DNA of 48,010 nucleotides from Eubacterium sp. (GCA_022769325.1 JALEKC010000133.1:1-48010), one strand, 5' to 3'. Positions 1-9,181 are shown, counted from the stretch's first letter. Translations and numbers: made by a program. Notes: generated from the letters alone by a model not told the origin.

Positions 1-2
1 CT

Positions 3-1037
3 ATGTTGAAAAAACGTGTTCGACAGAGCCAGGAGCATGAAAAGTTGTTGGATTTGGTTCAGAATAACACCTATATGTTTGTCGAGATGTCGGATGTAGC
101 AGATGCAGAAGCCCTTGTGGATCATGTGAGACTTCTTGAGAATAAAGATAATTTTGTGGAGCATTTCTTTATTTGTTTGGGGGAAGGAAGAGGAAAGGTA
201 TATCCCAAGTATTGTTCTAAAAAACCGGGATATCCTCCCAAGATGAAAGCCATTGGAAGTGTGTTGAACCGGCGTGTTATTCAGACAAAGCCGTTTTTTA
301 CCTCTGAATTGCTGCCGAAGGAAGCGGTGACACAGGAACCCATGGTTTATTATTTCTTTCCATTGCACAATCTACAGGATACATTTGGTTATTTTGCCAT
401 TAGTTACCAGGGAGAGCATAGTTGTGAACAAACCTTTCACAGCTGGATTGCCATTTTGGGAAATGCACTTGAAAATTTGAGATTAAAACAAAAAACCCAT
501 GCACTACTGGAAGAGTTAAACAGTCTCTATATTCATGATGCGCTTACCGGACTTTTAAATCGGCGTGGTTATGAAAATTCCACACGAGAAATGTATCAAA
601 AAAGTATTGTAGAGCAGAAATCCATGGCGATTTTTTCAATCGATATGGATGATTTAAAAATCGTAAATGACCAATTTGGCCATGCCCAGGGAGATCTTGC
701 TTTAAAGACGATTGCCAGAGCCATGGAATATGCTGCCAAAGAGGGCGATTATTGTGCCCGAATCGGTGGCGATGAATTTACGGCATTTGGTTTGGACTAT
801 GAAGAGGCTGAGGCAGAAAAATTTTTATTACGATTTCACGAATATCTGACAGAATTTAATCAAAGTAGTCAACTTCCATACAATGTCTGGGCAAGTTGTG
901 GATATTGTATCATATCCGGAATGCACGATATGACCTTGGAGGAAGCGGTAATTGAAAGTGATGCAAGATTGTATCAGGAAAAGAGGGAAAGAAAGGAAAA
1001 TTCTGTGGAAGAAGTTTTACGTAAGAAAGAGGGGTAA
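3..1037 (+). CDS. GGDEF-domain protein (probable diguanylate cyclase), 5' end possibly cut by window
   Basis: The C-terminal half, about residues 165-335, is a GGDEF domain that would make the second messenger c-di-GMP from two GTP. The signature GGDEF is intact at about residues 255-259, and the usual DALTGLLNRRG entry and DMDDLKIVND metal-site stretch are present. The four residues before the five-residue spacer are KEGD rather than RxxD, so the usual product-inhibition site lacks its arginine. The N-terminal 160 residues look like a GAF-like sensory domain, but I cannot assign it. Only two bases precede the first ATG, so no ribosome binding site can be judged. Clostridial relatives often carry a larger N-terminal sensor, so the true start may lie outside the window. 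It ends 6 bases before the deacetylase gene. Confidence 0.8.
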   Translation: MLKKRVRQSQEHEKLLDLVQNNTYMFVEMSDVADAEALVDHVRLLENKDNFVEHFFICLGEGRGKVYPKYCSKKPGYPPKMKAIGSVLNRRVIQTKPFFTSELLPKEAVTQEPMVYYFFPLHNLQDTFGYFAISYQGEHSCEQTFHSWIAILGNALENLRLKQKTHALLEELNSLYIHDALTGLLNRRGYENSTREMYQKSIVEQKSMAIFSIDMDDLKIVNDQFGHAQGDLALKTIARAMEYAAKEGDYCARIGGDEFTAFGLDYEEAEAEKFLLRFHEYLTEFNQSSQLPYNVWASCGYCIISGMHDMTLEEAVIESDARLYQEKRERKENSVEEVLRKKEG

Positions 1038-1043
1038 TAGAAC

Positions 1044-1937
1044 TTGAATGGAGAAAAAGTGGTGGATATAAGTACACAAGAGTATCAGAATAAACGAAAA
1101 AAAAGAGTGAAAAAAATAAAAAAGATCATTGTTGTACTTTGTATAATATGCCTTGTACTTCCTTTGATTTTATCGATTTTCCTTTTGTTTCGTGTGAGTC
1201 AGTTGGAAAACAAGATAAATATCATTTTGTCCGAAGAGACATCCCAACAGGAGCAAAATAGCATGGATGTGGTGGAAGCAAAGGAAAAAAATGTAACAGG
1301 CGGAGGCATTACTGTTTCTGCCGGGAAAAAAGTATATCTTACCTTTGACGATGGACCCAGCAAAGAGACGGAAAAAATCTTGGATATTTTAAAAAAGAAA
1401 CAAGTGAGAGCTACTTTTTTTTCCATAGGCCGGGAGGATTCCTTTTCCAGGAAGATGTATCAACGCATTGTTAAGGAAGGACATACATTGGGGATGCATT
1501 CCTACTCTCACCAATACAAAGAGATTTACCAGTCCATGGAGAATTTTCAGTCGGATTTTGAAAAAATATCCAATTATCTGACGGAAGTTACGGGGATAAA
1601 ACCGCTTTATTATCGTTTTCCCGGTGGAAGTATCGACCATGCAAATAATCTGGAAATGGCGGAATTGGAGCAATTTTTTTCTTCCCAAGGAGTTACTTAC
1701 TTTGACTGGAATGTAATTGCCCCCAACAGTGTGACAGATCATGTATCCACTTCTAAAATGGTAAATGGTATTATGAATGGTGTAGCTTTATATGATACAT
1801 CCATTGTATTGATGTATGATGCCGCAGATCGTAAAATGACAGCTAAGTCTTTGGAACCCTTATTAGAGAGGCTGCTTAATGAAGGTTATGAAGTACTTCC
1901 GATTGATGAAAATACCATTCCTATTCATCATTCGTAA
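1044..1937 (+). CDS. membrane-anchored polysaccharide deacetylase (NodB/CE4 family)
   Basis: This predicted deacetylase probably removes acetyl groups from N-acetylated cell-wall or surface glycans outside the membrane. A basic N-terminus leads into one membrane segment at about residues 27-50, and the NodB domain runs from about residue 95 to the end. Visible motifs are TFDDGP (metal and catalytic Asp), HSYSH (zinc histidines) and RFPGGS. The fifth motif, usually L(M/L)H(D/T), reads LMYD, so the catalytic-support histidine seems to be replaced by tyrosine. TTG is the chosen start because AGAGGGG sits 9 bases upstream and no better ATG follows in the cytoplasmic tail. It is closely packed after the GGDEF gene and before the bactofilin gene. 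The glycan substrate is unknown. Confidence 0.85.
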   Translation: MNGEKVVDISTQEYQNKRKKRVKKIKKIIVVLCIICLVLPLILSIFLLFRVSQLENKINIILSEETSQQEQNSMDVVEAKEKNVTGGGITVSAGKKVYLTFDDGPSKETEKILDILKKKQVRATFFSIGREDSFSRKMYQRIVKEGHTLGMHSYSHQYKEIYQSMENFQSDFEKISNYLTEVTGIKPLYYRFPGGSIDHANNLEMAELEQFFSSQGVTYFDWNVIAPNSVTDHVSTSKMVNGIMNGVALYDTSIVLMYDAADRKMTAKSLEPLLERLLNEGYEVLPIDENTIPIHHS

Positions 1938-1967
1938 GAAATCATATAAATAACAGGAGGATATAGT

Positions 1968-2894
1968 ATGAGTTTTTTTAAAGAATTAAAGGAAGATATT
2001 GTACAGTCTGTAAACGAACTTGGAGATTCTCTCGAAGAAACCGTAGGAGAAGGGAAAAGTACGGATATGGATGTTGTGGAAGAACCATTGGAGGATAAAA
2101 TAGTGTCAGAATATCCGAATGAAGATGCGGAGGAGGAACCGGAAGATATGGAAGAATCCTTCGTTGAAACCGAATCCGAAGGAGAATCGGCAGAAGAACC
2201 GCAGGAAGAGATTCCTTCGGAAATTAGTGAAGAAGATATGAAAAAAGAAATACAAAAAGAATTGAGTAATATTCTGCAGGGGGATTCCAGATTTCAGGAT
2301 GAAGAAATCTCTCAGGAGAGTCAGGATGATTGGCAGGAATCTGAAACCATAGAGGAATCCGTTGCGGATGAAGCAGAGAAAGAAGAAATAAAGGATATGG
2401 AGGAACCAATAATGAGCGATTATGAAGAAACGACAGTACAAGATTTTGATCCAGAAGAGACAACCGTGATTACCAAAGGAACTACAATTAGCGGAGGGAT
2501 TAAGTCCGATACCGCTCTTATTGTCAAAGGTGTCATTGAAGGAGATGTGGAATGTCTGGGCAAATTGACAATTACCGGTAGAGTGTCAGGAAACAGTATT
2601 GCCTCTGAGATTTACGTAAACACACCGCGATTGGAGGGCAACCTGGAAAGCCGTGGTAGTGTGAAAGTGGATGTAGGAACCGTGATTATTGGTTCTATTA
2701 CCAGTTCTTCTGTTGTCATTGCCGGTGCCGTAAAAGGGGATATTGATGTCAATGGTCCGGTTGTCATTGATTCCACAGCCGTTGTAAAAGGAAATATTGT
2801 GGCAAAAGCTATCCAGCTTAACAGTGGAGCTGTATTTGAGGGATCTTGCGAATTGAAATATGCAGATGTTGACTTGGATTCTTTCTTTGAATAA
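1968..2894 (+). CDS. bactofilin (polymer-forming cytoskeletal protein)
   Basis: Bactofilins polymerise without nucleotide into filaments that position envelope enzymes. The C-terminal part, about residues 165-290, shows the repeating beta-helix pattern of the family, with short strands at turn-like intervals such as GDVECLGKLTITGRVSGN and GDIDVNGPVVIDSTAVVKGN. The first 160 residues are very rich in Glu and Asp and probably disordered; typical bactofilins are only 120-180 residues, so this tail is a large addition. AGGAGG lies just before the ATG. It follows the deacetylase by 30 bases, which suits a scaffold placing a wall enzyme, but that link is inference. It precedes pyrH by 40 bases. Confidence 0.85.
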   Translation: MSFFKELKEDIVQSVNELGDSLEETVGEGKSTDMDVVEEPLEDKIVSEYPNEDAEEEPEDMEESFVETESEGESAEEPQEEIPSEISEEDMKKEIQKELSNILQGDSRFQDEEISQESQDDWQESETIEESVADEAEKEEIKDMEEPIMSDYEETTVQDFDPEETTVITKGTTISGGIKSDTALIVKGVIEGDVECLGKLTITGRVSGNSIASEIYVNTPRLEGNLESRGSVKVDVGTVIIGSITSSSVVIAGAVKGDIDVNGPVVIDSTAVVKGNIVAKAIQLNSGAVFEGSCELKYADVDLDSFFE

Positions 2895-2934
2895 AAGACA
2901 ATAGCAGACGCTTTTGCGTAGAATGGAGACAGTT

Positions 2935-3636
2935 ATGAAATATAATCGAGTGTTATTAAAATTGAGCGGAGAGGCACTTTCCGGAGAAAAAGGAACCGGT
3001 TTTGATGAGGCAACCTGCATTGGTGTTGCCAAGCAGATAAAAAAACTGGTGGAAGAAGGGTGTCAGGTTGCCATCGTGATTGGCGGTGGAAATTTCTGGC
3101 GTGGACGTACCAGTGAGACGATTATGCGAAATCAGGCAGATCAGATTGGAATGCTTGCTACTGTGATGAATTGCATTTATATGTCGGAGATATGTCGTCA
3201 TGAAGGAATGAAAACCAAAGTATATACCCCTTTCGTTTGCGGTGCATTTACGGAACTTTTTAGTCGTGATAAAGTCGAGAACGGATTTGAAAATAAAGAA
3301 GTGGCTTTCTTGGCCGGAGGAACCGGTCATCCTTATTTTTCAACCGATACAGCTACGGCACTTCGTGCCATTGAAATTGGGGCTGATGTGATTTTGGCTG
3401 CAAAATCCATTGATGGTGTATATGACAGCGATCCAAGTTTGAATCCGGATGCGAAAAAATATGATACACTGCCAATTAGCAAAATTATTGATGAAAAATT
3501 AGGTGTCATTGATTTGGCTTCTGCAGTTCTTTGTTATGAAAATAAAATGCCAATGTGTATCTTTGGCTTAAATGAAGAAAATAGCATTATTCATTGTGTC
3601 AACGGAACTTGCACAGGCACCGTGATTACCGTATAA
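2935..3636 (+). CDS. pyrH: UMP kinase
   Basis: PyrH phosphorylates UMP to UDP in pyrimidine nucleotide synthesis and is a cytoplasmic hexamer of the amino-acid kinase fold. The N-terminal LLKLSGEAL, the IGGGNFWRG glycine loop and the TDTATALRAIEIGAD and KSIDGVYDSDP segments are all family signatures. Length is 233 residues, normal for bacterial PyrH. The ORF track starts earlier at a TTG; I prefer the ATG at 2935 because GGAG sits 6 bases before it and the protein then begins MKYNRVLLKL like its relatives. It is followed by frr, the standard order in Firmicutes. The usual rpsB-tsf pair is not upstream here. Confidence 0.96.
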   Translation: MKYNRVLLKLSGEALSGEKGTGFDEATCIGVAKQIKKLVEEGCQVAIVIGGGNFWRGRTSETIMRNQADQIGMLATVMNCIYMSEICRHEGMKTKVYTPFVCGAFTELFSRDKVENGFENKEVAFLAGGTGHPYFSTDTATALRAIEIGADVILAAKSIDGVYDSDPSLNPDAKKYDTLPISKIIDEKLGVIDLASAVLCYENKMPMCIFGLNEENSIIHCVNGTCTGTVITV

Positions 3637-3670
3637 TTTTTAAAATCAGATAGAAGGAAGGATAATAAAA

Positions 3671-4219
3671 ATGGATATTAAAGTATATGAAGAAAAAATG
3701 GAAAAAACATTGTCAAATTTACAGGAAGAGTATGTGTCAATTCGTGCCGGACGTGCCAATCCACATATTCTGGATAAAATTCAAGTGGATTACTATGGTA
3801 CGCCATCTTCTTTACAGAGCGTTGCCAATATTTCTGTGCCGGAAGCTCGTATGATACAGATTCAGCCGTGGGAAGCAAGTTTGATTAAAGACATTGAAAA
3901 AGCAATTTTGGCATCCGATATCGGATTAACACCTGCCAATGATGGAAAGACCATTCGCCTTGTGTTTCCGGAACTTACCGAAGAACGACGTAAGGAACTG
4001 GTAAAAGACGTAAAGAAAAAAGGTGAAAATGCTAAAGTTGCTGTTCGAAATGTGCGTCGAGATGCCAATGATACCATTAAAAAAGAGAATAAAGCAAACG
4101 AAATTTCGGAAGATGAGCAAAAGCAGTTAGAAGATCAAATTCAGAAATTAACAGATAAGTATGTTGCTAAAATTGAGGATGCCATTGAGGCAAAATCAAA
4201 CGAAGTAATGACGGTTTAA
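3671..4219 (+). CDS. frr: ribosome recycling factor
   Basis: Frr splits post-termination ribosomes together with EF-G so that they can be reused. The 182-residue length is close to the usual 185. Recognisable stretches are VSIRAGRANP, VDYYGTPSSLQSVANISVPEARM, the DIGLTPANDGKTIRL hinge region and a C-terminal helix with KVAVRNVRRDANDTIKK. AGAAGGAAGGAT precedes the ATG. It lies 34 bases after pyrH and 12 bases before uppS, consistent with one transcript. Confidence 0.97.
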   Translation: MDIKVYEEKMEKTLSNLQEEYVSIRAGRANPHILDKIQVDYYGTPSSLQSVANISVPEARMIQIQPWEASLIKDIEKAILASDIGLTPANDGKTIRLVFPELTEERRKELVKDVKKKGENAKVAVRNVRRDANDTIKKENKANEISEDEQKQLEDQIQKLTDKYVAKIEDAIEAKSNEVMTV

Positions 4220-4231
4220 TGGTGGATTTCT

Positions 4232-4948
4232 ATGAGCGAGACAAGAATGCAGGTGCCGGAGCATGTGGCAATTATTTTAGATGGAAATGGACGTTGGGCA
4301 AAAAAACGTCTTCTTCCACGAAAGGCAGGTCATGTTGCCGGAAGTCAAACGGTGGAACAGATATGTGAAGATGCGTGGAATCTGGGCATTAAATATTTAA
4401 CAGTATATGCCTTTTCCACGGAAAACTGGAAACGTCCTCAGGATGAAGTGGATGCTCTTATGAAACTGTTGCGGCGTTATTTAAAAGATTGTATAAAACG
4501 AAGCACAAAGAACAATATGAGTGTTCGGGTACTGGGTGATATTACCCCTTTGGATGAGGATTTGAAAGCCAGTATATTGGAATTGGAAGAAGTATCCAAG
4601 GATAATACCGGTCTTCATTTTCAAGTGGCTTTAAATTATGGAAGTCGAGATGAAATCCTTCGTGCTGTCCAAAGGATAGCAGAAGATGTAAAAATGGGAA
4701 AATTGGAATCTTCACAGATTACAGAAGAAAAATTTTCCTCGTTTTTGGATACCAAAGGAATTCCGGATCCGGATTTGTTGATTCGAACCAGTGGAGAAGA
4801 ACGCTTGTCTAATTTCCTTTTATGGCAGTTGGCATATACCGAGTTTTATTTTACGGATGTGCTTTGGCCGGACTTCAATAAAGCCGAGTTGGAGAAGGCA
4901 ATTGCGTATTATAATAAGAGAGATCGAAGGTTTGGCGGAGTAAAATAA
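4232..4948 (+). CDS. uppS: undecaprenyl diphosphate synthase
   Basis: UppS condenses farnesyl diphosphate with eight isopentenyl diphosphates to give C55 undecaprenyl diphosphate, the lipid carrier for peptidoglycan and teichoic acid precursors. Motifs are ILDGNGRWAKKR with the catalytic Asp and diphosphate-binding residues, FSTENWKRP, and RTSGEERLSNFLLWQ near the C-terminus, followed by EFYFTDVLWPDF. Length 238 residues matches the cis-prenyltransferase family. The start ATG lies 12 bases after the frr stop. With dxr and ispG downstream, the cluster holds both isoprenoid precursor steps and their main use. Confidence 0.96.
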   Translation: MSETRMQVPEHVAIILDGNGRWAKKRLLPRKAGHVAGSQTVEQICEDAWNLGIKYLTVYAFSTENWKRPQDEVDALMKLLRRYLKDCIKRSTKNNMSVRVLGDITPLDEDLKASILELEEVSKDNTGLHFQVALNYGSRDEILRAVQRIAEDVKMGKLESSQITEEKFSSFLDTKGIPDPDLLIRTSGEERLSNFLLWQLAYTEFYFTDVLWPDFNKAELEKAIAYYNKRDRRFGGVK

Positions 4949-4970
4949 AAGAGTTGAATGGAGTTTCGTT

Positions 4971-5777
4971 ATGTTTGGCAAAAGATTTATCAGTGCAGTC
5001 ATTTTATTGGCTTTTGCAGGAGTTGCACTTGTTTTTGGTGGTAGTTTTTTATTGGTCCTTAGTGCAATTGTGGCAATTGGTGGAACCTATGAAATCTTGA
5101 AAATGGATAAATTGCAGGGAACCATACTGGGAATCGTAAGTTATATTTCGGTTTTTGGATATTATGGAATGCTTTTTTTCCATCAGCAGCAATATTTTCC
5201 TTTGTGGATTGTACTTACTGTAGTTCTGCTCTTGGCTGGTTATGTTTTTACCTATCCCCAATATGATATTAAAAAGGTGGGATTGGCTTTTTTACCAGTG
5301 GTGTATGTCGCTGTTTTGATTTCCTATATCTATCAAACACGTGAACTTCCTTATGGAAATTGGTTTGTGTGGTTGATTATCATCGGAGCATCTGGTTCAG
5401 ATACCTTTGCTTATTTGACTGGAATGTTGATTGGCAAACATCATTTTTCAGAATTGAGTCCGAAAAAAACCATTGAAGGATGCGTTGGTGGAGTCATAGG
5501 AACAGCAGTACTGACTTTGGTTTATTCCTTTTTCCTTCCAACAGGTGCCGTTGAATTACTGGGAGTAAATACACAGATTCTATTTCTATTTATCGGTGCC
5601 ATCTGTTCTGTGGTTTCCCAAATTGGAGATTTGGCAGCTTCTGCCATAAAACGGAACTATGGTATCAAAGATTATAGTAATTTAATCCCTGGACATGGGG
5701 GGATTATGGATCGGTTTGATAGTATTCTTTTTACTTCTCCTTTTGTTTTTTATTTTTTACTTTTTTTTATATGTTAA
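4971..5777 (+). CDS. cdsA: phosphatidate cytidylyltransferase (CDP-diacylglycerol synthase)
   Basis: CdsA makes CDP-diacylglycerol from phosphatidic acid and CTP, the branch point of phospholipid synthesis, in the cytoplasmic membrane. The 268-residue protein is mostly hydrophobic with about eight predicted membrane segments. The family signature is seen as GSDTFAYLTGMLIGKHH, LSPKKTIEGCVGG and the C-terminal IKDYSNLIPGHGGIMDRFDS, which carries the conserved Asp and Gly residues. It starts 22 bases after uppS and ends 18 bases before dxr, as in many Firmicutes. Confidence 0.95.
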   Translation: MFGKRFISAVILLAFAGVALVFGGSFLLVLSAIVAIGGTYEILKMDKLQGTILGIVSYISVFGYYGMLFFHQQQYFPLWIVLTVVLLLAGYVFTYPQYDIKKVGLAFLPVVYVAVLISYIYQTRELPYGNWFVWLIIIGASGSDTFAYLTGMLIGKHHFSELSPKKTIEGCVGGVIGTAVLTLVYSFFLPTGAVELLGVNTQILFLFIGAICSVVSQIGDLAASAIKRNYGIKDYSNLIPGHGGIMDRFDSILFTSPFVFYFLLFFIC

Positions 5778-5795
5778 GGAAGGGAGGAAGCAAAG

Positions 5796-6968
5796 ATGAA
5801 ACAGATATGTATCCTGGGTTCTACCGGTTCCATTGGAAGTCAGACTCTTGAAGTGGTTCGCAACAATCCGGAAGAATTTCAGATTATTGCTTTGACTGCC
5901 GGAAATAATATCAAACTTCTGGCAGAGCAAATAGAAGAATTTCATCCTCATCTTGTTGCTGTAAAAACACCGGGAGGGGCAAAGCAATTAAAAACTTTGG
6001 TAGAGCAAAATCCTTCATTTGAAGGAAAACTGCCTGAAATATATGTAGGAATGGATGGATTTATCCAATGTGCCACACATCCACAGGTGGATCTTGTTGT
6101 AGCCGCCATGGTGGGGATGATTGGACTTCAGCCGGTGATAAAAGCCATGGAACACAAAAAAAATATTGCTCTTGCAAATAAAGAGACCCTGGTAACGGCG
6201 GGACACCTGATTATGGATTTAAAACAAAAATATCAGGTTAATCTATATCCGGTGGATAGTGAACATTCGGCTATATTTCAGTGTTTACAAAGTGGGAAGC
6301 AGCAAGAAATTGAACAGATTTATCTGACGGCTTCCGGTGGACCTTTTCGGGAACTGTCAAGAGAACAGCTTTCTCATGTAACAGTGGAGGATGCTTTGGC
6401 TCATCCCAATTGGTCTATGGGGAAGAAAATTACCATTGATTCTGCCACCATGATAAATAAGGGATTGGAAATTATAGAGGCTTGCTGGTTGTTTGATGTT
6501 CCCATTGACAAAATACATGTTTTAGTTCAGCCAGACAGTGTGATTCATTCTATGGTTGAGTTTCAGGATGGAGCAGTTATTGCTCAGATGGGAACCCCTG
6601 ACATGAAACTGCCAATCCAATATGCTATGTTTTATCCGAAGCGGGTATTTCTTGGTGGTGAAAGACTTGACTTTGAGGCAATGGGGAGTCTGCATTTTGC
6701 CAAACCCAATCCGGCATTGCGGGGAATTGAACTGGCTTCGGAGGCTTTTCGAAGTGGGGGAACGATGCCGACAGTTATGAATGCGGCAAATGAATATGCG
6801 GTTGCTAAATTTTTAAATCACGAAATCAGTTTTTTAGATATTTATCGTTGGATTGAATATGCCATGAAGCATCATGTTGTCAGTTCCAATCCTTCCTTGG
6901 AAGAAATTCTGAAAACCGAACAGGAAACATATCATTTGTTAGAAAAAGATCGAAATGTTATATCATAA
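5796..6968 (+). CDS. dxr: 1-deoxy-D-xylulose 5-phosphate reductoisomerase
   Basis: Dxr (IspC) converts DXP to 2-C-methyl-D-erythritol 4-phosphate with NADPH, the first committed step of the MEP isoprenoid pathway. The N-terminal GSTGSIGSQTLEVV is the NADPH-binding loop. NKETLVTAGHLI, DSEHSAIFQCL with the metal-binding Asp and Glu, TASGGPFREL, and HPNWSMGKKITIDSATMINKGLE follow in the expected order. Length 390 is typical. A strong GAAGGGAGGAAG precedes the ATG. Its presence with ispG shows isoprenoids come from the MEP route in this organism. Confidence 0.97.
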   Translation: MKQICILGSTGSIGSQTLEVVRNNPEEFQIIALTAGNNIKLLAEQIEEFHPHLVAVKTPGGAKQLKTLVEQNPSFEGKLPEIYVGMDGFIQCATHPQVDLVVAAMVGMIGLQPVIKAMEHKKNIALANKETLVTAGHLIMDLKQKYQVNLYPVDSEHSAIFQCLQSGKQQEIEQIYLTASGGPFRELSREQLSHVTVEDALAHPNWSMGKKITIDSATMINKGLEIIEACWLFDVPIDKIHVLVQPDSVIHSMVEFQDGAVIAQMGTPDMKLPIQYAMFYPKRVFLGGERLDFEAMGSLHFAKPNPALRGIELASEAFRSGGTMPTVMNAANEYAVAKFLNHEISFLDIYRWIEYAMKHHVVSSNPSLEEILKTEQETYHLLEKDRNVIS

Positions 6969-6985
6969 AGGAAATGAGGTTGACT

Positions 6986-8110
6986 ATGGGAATCAGTAAT
7001 ATCTTAATTGCCATTCTTTTATTTAGTGCCATTATTTTGTTTCATGAATTGGGACATTTTTTGTTGGCAAAGGCAAATAAAGTAGGCGTAATTGAATTTT
7101 CACTTGGGATGGGTCCAAGAATCATTTCTTTTGCCAAGACCGCAAAAGGAAATCGGATTAAATTTTTTGGTTCCACAAATTATTTTGAAGAACACGAAGA
7201 ATTTAAGGATCATACGTTGTATTCATGGAAAATACTTCCCTTTGGTGGCTCTTGTGCCATGCTGGGGGAGATGGAAAATATTGAAGATGATAGAGCTTTT
7301 GGGAAAAAGAGTGTATTGGCACGTATGGCAGTTATTTTTGCCGGACCATTTTTCAATTTTATCCTGGCTTTTGTTTTGGCATTCATTCTTCTTTCCATGG
7401 TCGGATATGATAAAGCAGAGATTTCCAATCTTGAGGCAGGAATGCCCATGGCAGAAGCGGGATTTCAAGATGGAGATGTGATAAAGGAGTTTGACGGAAA
7501 GCATATTGTGGTAAATCGTGAATTGAGTTACTATTTGATGTTCCATCCCCTTTCCGATGCTCCTGTAGAGATTACCATGGATCGTAATGGAGAAGAAATC
7601 ACGAAAATGGTAACTCCCAAGCTTGTAAAAGATGAAAAGGGGAAAGAGACTTACCGTATGGGGTTTGCTTATGGAACCCGTGAAAAAATCGGAGGTCTTT
7701 CTCTCATAAAATATTCTGCGTATGAAGTGAAATTCTGGATTTGTACCACGATAGAAAGTTTGGGACAACTGGTAAAAGGTCGTGTCAGTGCCAAAGATGT
7801 TTCCGGACCGGTTGGAATCGTACAGGCAGTGGGAAATGTGGTCCAGGAAAGTAAAGCCGATGGTATCAAATATGTTTTCTTAAATATAATTAGTTTTGGA
7901 ATCATGTTGACAGCTAACTTAGGTGTCATGAATTTACTTCCAATTCCGGCTTTGGATGGAGGAAGATTAGTGTTCCTGATTATTGAGGGAATTCGTCGAA
8001 AACCATTGCCGGAAAAATTTGAAAATTATGTCAATGTTGGAGGATTTATGCTTCTTATGGGACTTATGGTATTGATTCTTGCCAACGATATTTTGAAAAT
8101 ATTTCATTAA
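6986..8110 (+). CDS. rseP: site-2 (RIP) metalloprotease RseP/RasP
   Basis: This membrane zinc protease cuts transmembrane anti-sigma factors and leftover signal peptides within the bilayer. The zinc motif HELGH is at about residues 20-24 in the first membrane helix, and the third zinc ligand region reads NLLPIPALDGGRL near residue 316. A PDZ domain lies between them, around residues 150-240. The ORF track begins at 6974, but that ATG has its purine tract only one base away. GAGG at 6976-6979 is well placed for the ATG at 6986, giving MGISNILIAI and 374 residues. No anti-sigma gene is nearby, so the substrate is unknown. Confidence 0.94.
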   Translation: MGISNILIAILLFSAIILFHELGHFLLAKANKVGVIEFSLGMGPRIISFAKTAKGNRIKFFGSTNYFEEHEEFKDHTLYSWKILPFGGSCAMLGEMENIEDDRAFGKKSVLARMAVIFAGPFFNFILAFVLAFILLSMVGYDKAEISNLEAGMPMAEAGFQDGDVIKEFDGKHIVVNRELSYYLMFHPLSDAPVEITMDRNGEEITKMVTPKLVKDEKGKETYRMGFAYGTREKIGGLSLIKYSAYEVKFWICTTIESLGQLVKGRVSAKDVSGPVGIVQAVGNVVQESKADGIKYVFLNIISFGIMLTANLGVMNLLPIPALDGGRLVFLIIEGIRRKPLPEKFENYVNVGGFMLLMGLMVLILANDILKIFH

Positions 8111-8125
8111 AAGAGGGCGAACAAA

Positions 8126-9181
8126 ATGCGGATGAAAACAAGAGAAGTGAAAATTGGTTCTGTTACAATCGGAGGAAATCATCCGATTGCCATTCAATCC
8201 ATGACTAATACTAAAACAGAAAATGTGGCAGAAACGGTGGAACAGATTCGTCAACTTACGGTGGCAGGATGTGATATCATTCGTGTGGCAGTACCGACTA
8301 TGGAGGCAGCAAAAGCAATTGCTGAAATAAAAAAACAGATTTCCATTCCCTTGGTGGCAGATATCCATTTTGATTATCGACTTGCCATTGAAGCGGTAAA
8401 AAACGGGGCTGATAAAATTCGCATTAACCCTGGTAATATTGGAGATTTGTCCCGGATTAAAGCCGTTGTAGATGTATGTAAAGAGCACCAGGTTCCCATT
8501 CGTGTTGGTGTCAATAGTGGTTCTCTGGAAAAACATCTCTTGGAAAAATATGGAGGTGTAACACCGGAAGCATTGGTTGAAAGTGCTTTGGATAAAGTTC
8601 ATATCATTGAAGAATTAGGATATGAGAATTTGGTAATCAGCATTAAATCGTCGGATGTATTAATGGGAATTCAAGCACATGAATGTATTCGCGAAAAAAC
8701 GGACTATCCTCTGCATGTGGGAATTACAGAATCAGGTACTGTATTTACCGGCGGTTTAAAATCAGCTGTTGGAATTGGAAATATATTATATCAGGGTATG
8801 GGAGATACCATTCGTGTTTCTCTGACGGGAAATCCGGTGGAGGAAGTACGGGCGGCTCAGGTAATTCTCAAATCACTTGGTCTAAGAAAGGGAGGAATCA
8901 GTGTTGTTTCCTGTCCAACTTGTGGGCGCACACAAATTGATTTGATTGGTCTTGCCACAAAAGTAGAAGAAATGGTGGCAGATTTTGACCTGGATATCAA
9001 AGTGGCGGTTATGGGATGTGTTGTCAATGGTCCAGGGGAAGCTCGAGAAGCGGATATTGGAATTGCCGGAGGAAAAGGAGAAGGCCTTTTGATTAAGAAA
9101 GGTGAGATACTTCGAAAAATGCCGGAAAATGAGTTGCTTGATGCTTTGCGACAGGAACTTGAAAATTGGGAAAAAGAGTAA
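8126..9181 (+). CDS. ispG: 4-hydroxy-3-methylbut-2-enyl diphosphate synthase (flavodoxin/ferredoxin)
   Basis: IspG (GcpE) makes HMBPP from MEcPP, the penultimate MEP-pathway step, using a [4Fe-4S] cluster. The cluster cysteines are visible in SCPTCGRTQ (about residues 263 and 266) and in VMGCVVNGPGEA (near 298), with Glu in the last motif. The N-terminal TIM-barrel half shows TREVKIGSVTIGG and the VADIHFDYRLA stretch. Length 351 is usual for Firmicutes. GAGGGCG precedes the ATG. It sits between rseP and polC, the standard clostridial order. Confidence 0.97.
   Translation: MRMKTREVKIGSVTIGGNHPIAIQSMTNTKTENVAETVEQIRQLTVAGCDIIRVAVPTMEAAKAIAEIKKQISIPLVADIHFDYRLAIEAVKNGADKIRINPGNIGDLSRIKAVVDVCKEHQVPIRVGVNSGSLEKHLLEKYGGVTPEALVESALDKVHIIEELGYENLVISIKSSDVLMGIQAHECIREKTDYPLHVGITESGTVFTGGLKSAVGIGNILYQGMGDTIRVSLTGNPVEEVRAAQVILKSLGLRKGGISVVSCPTCGRTQIDLIGLATKVEEMVADFDLDIKVAVMGCVVNGPGEAREADIGIAGGKGEGLLIKKGEILRKMPENELLDALRQELENWEKE

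Noticed and set aside
2900-2925. Small inverted repeat ACGC-TTTT-GCGT before pyrH as a possible attenuator
   Set aside because: Only four base pairs and no U-tract; too weak to support.
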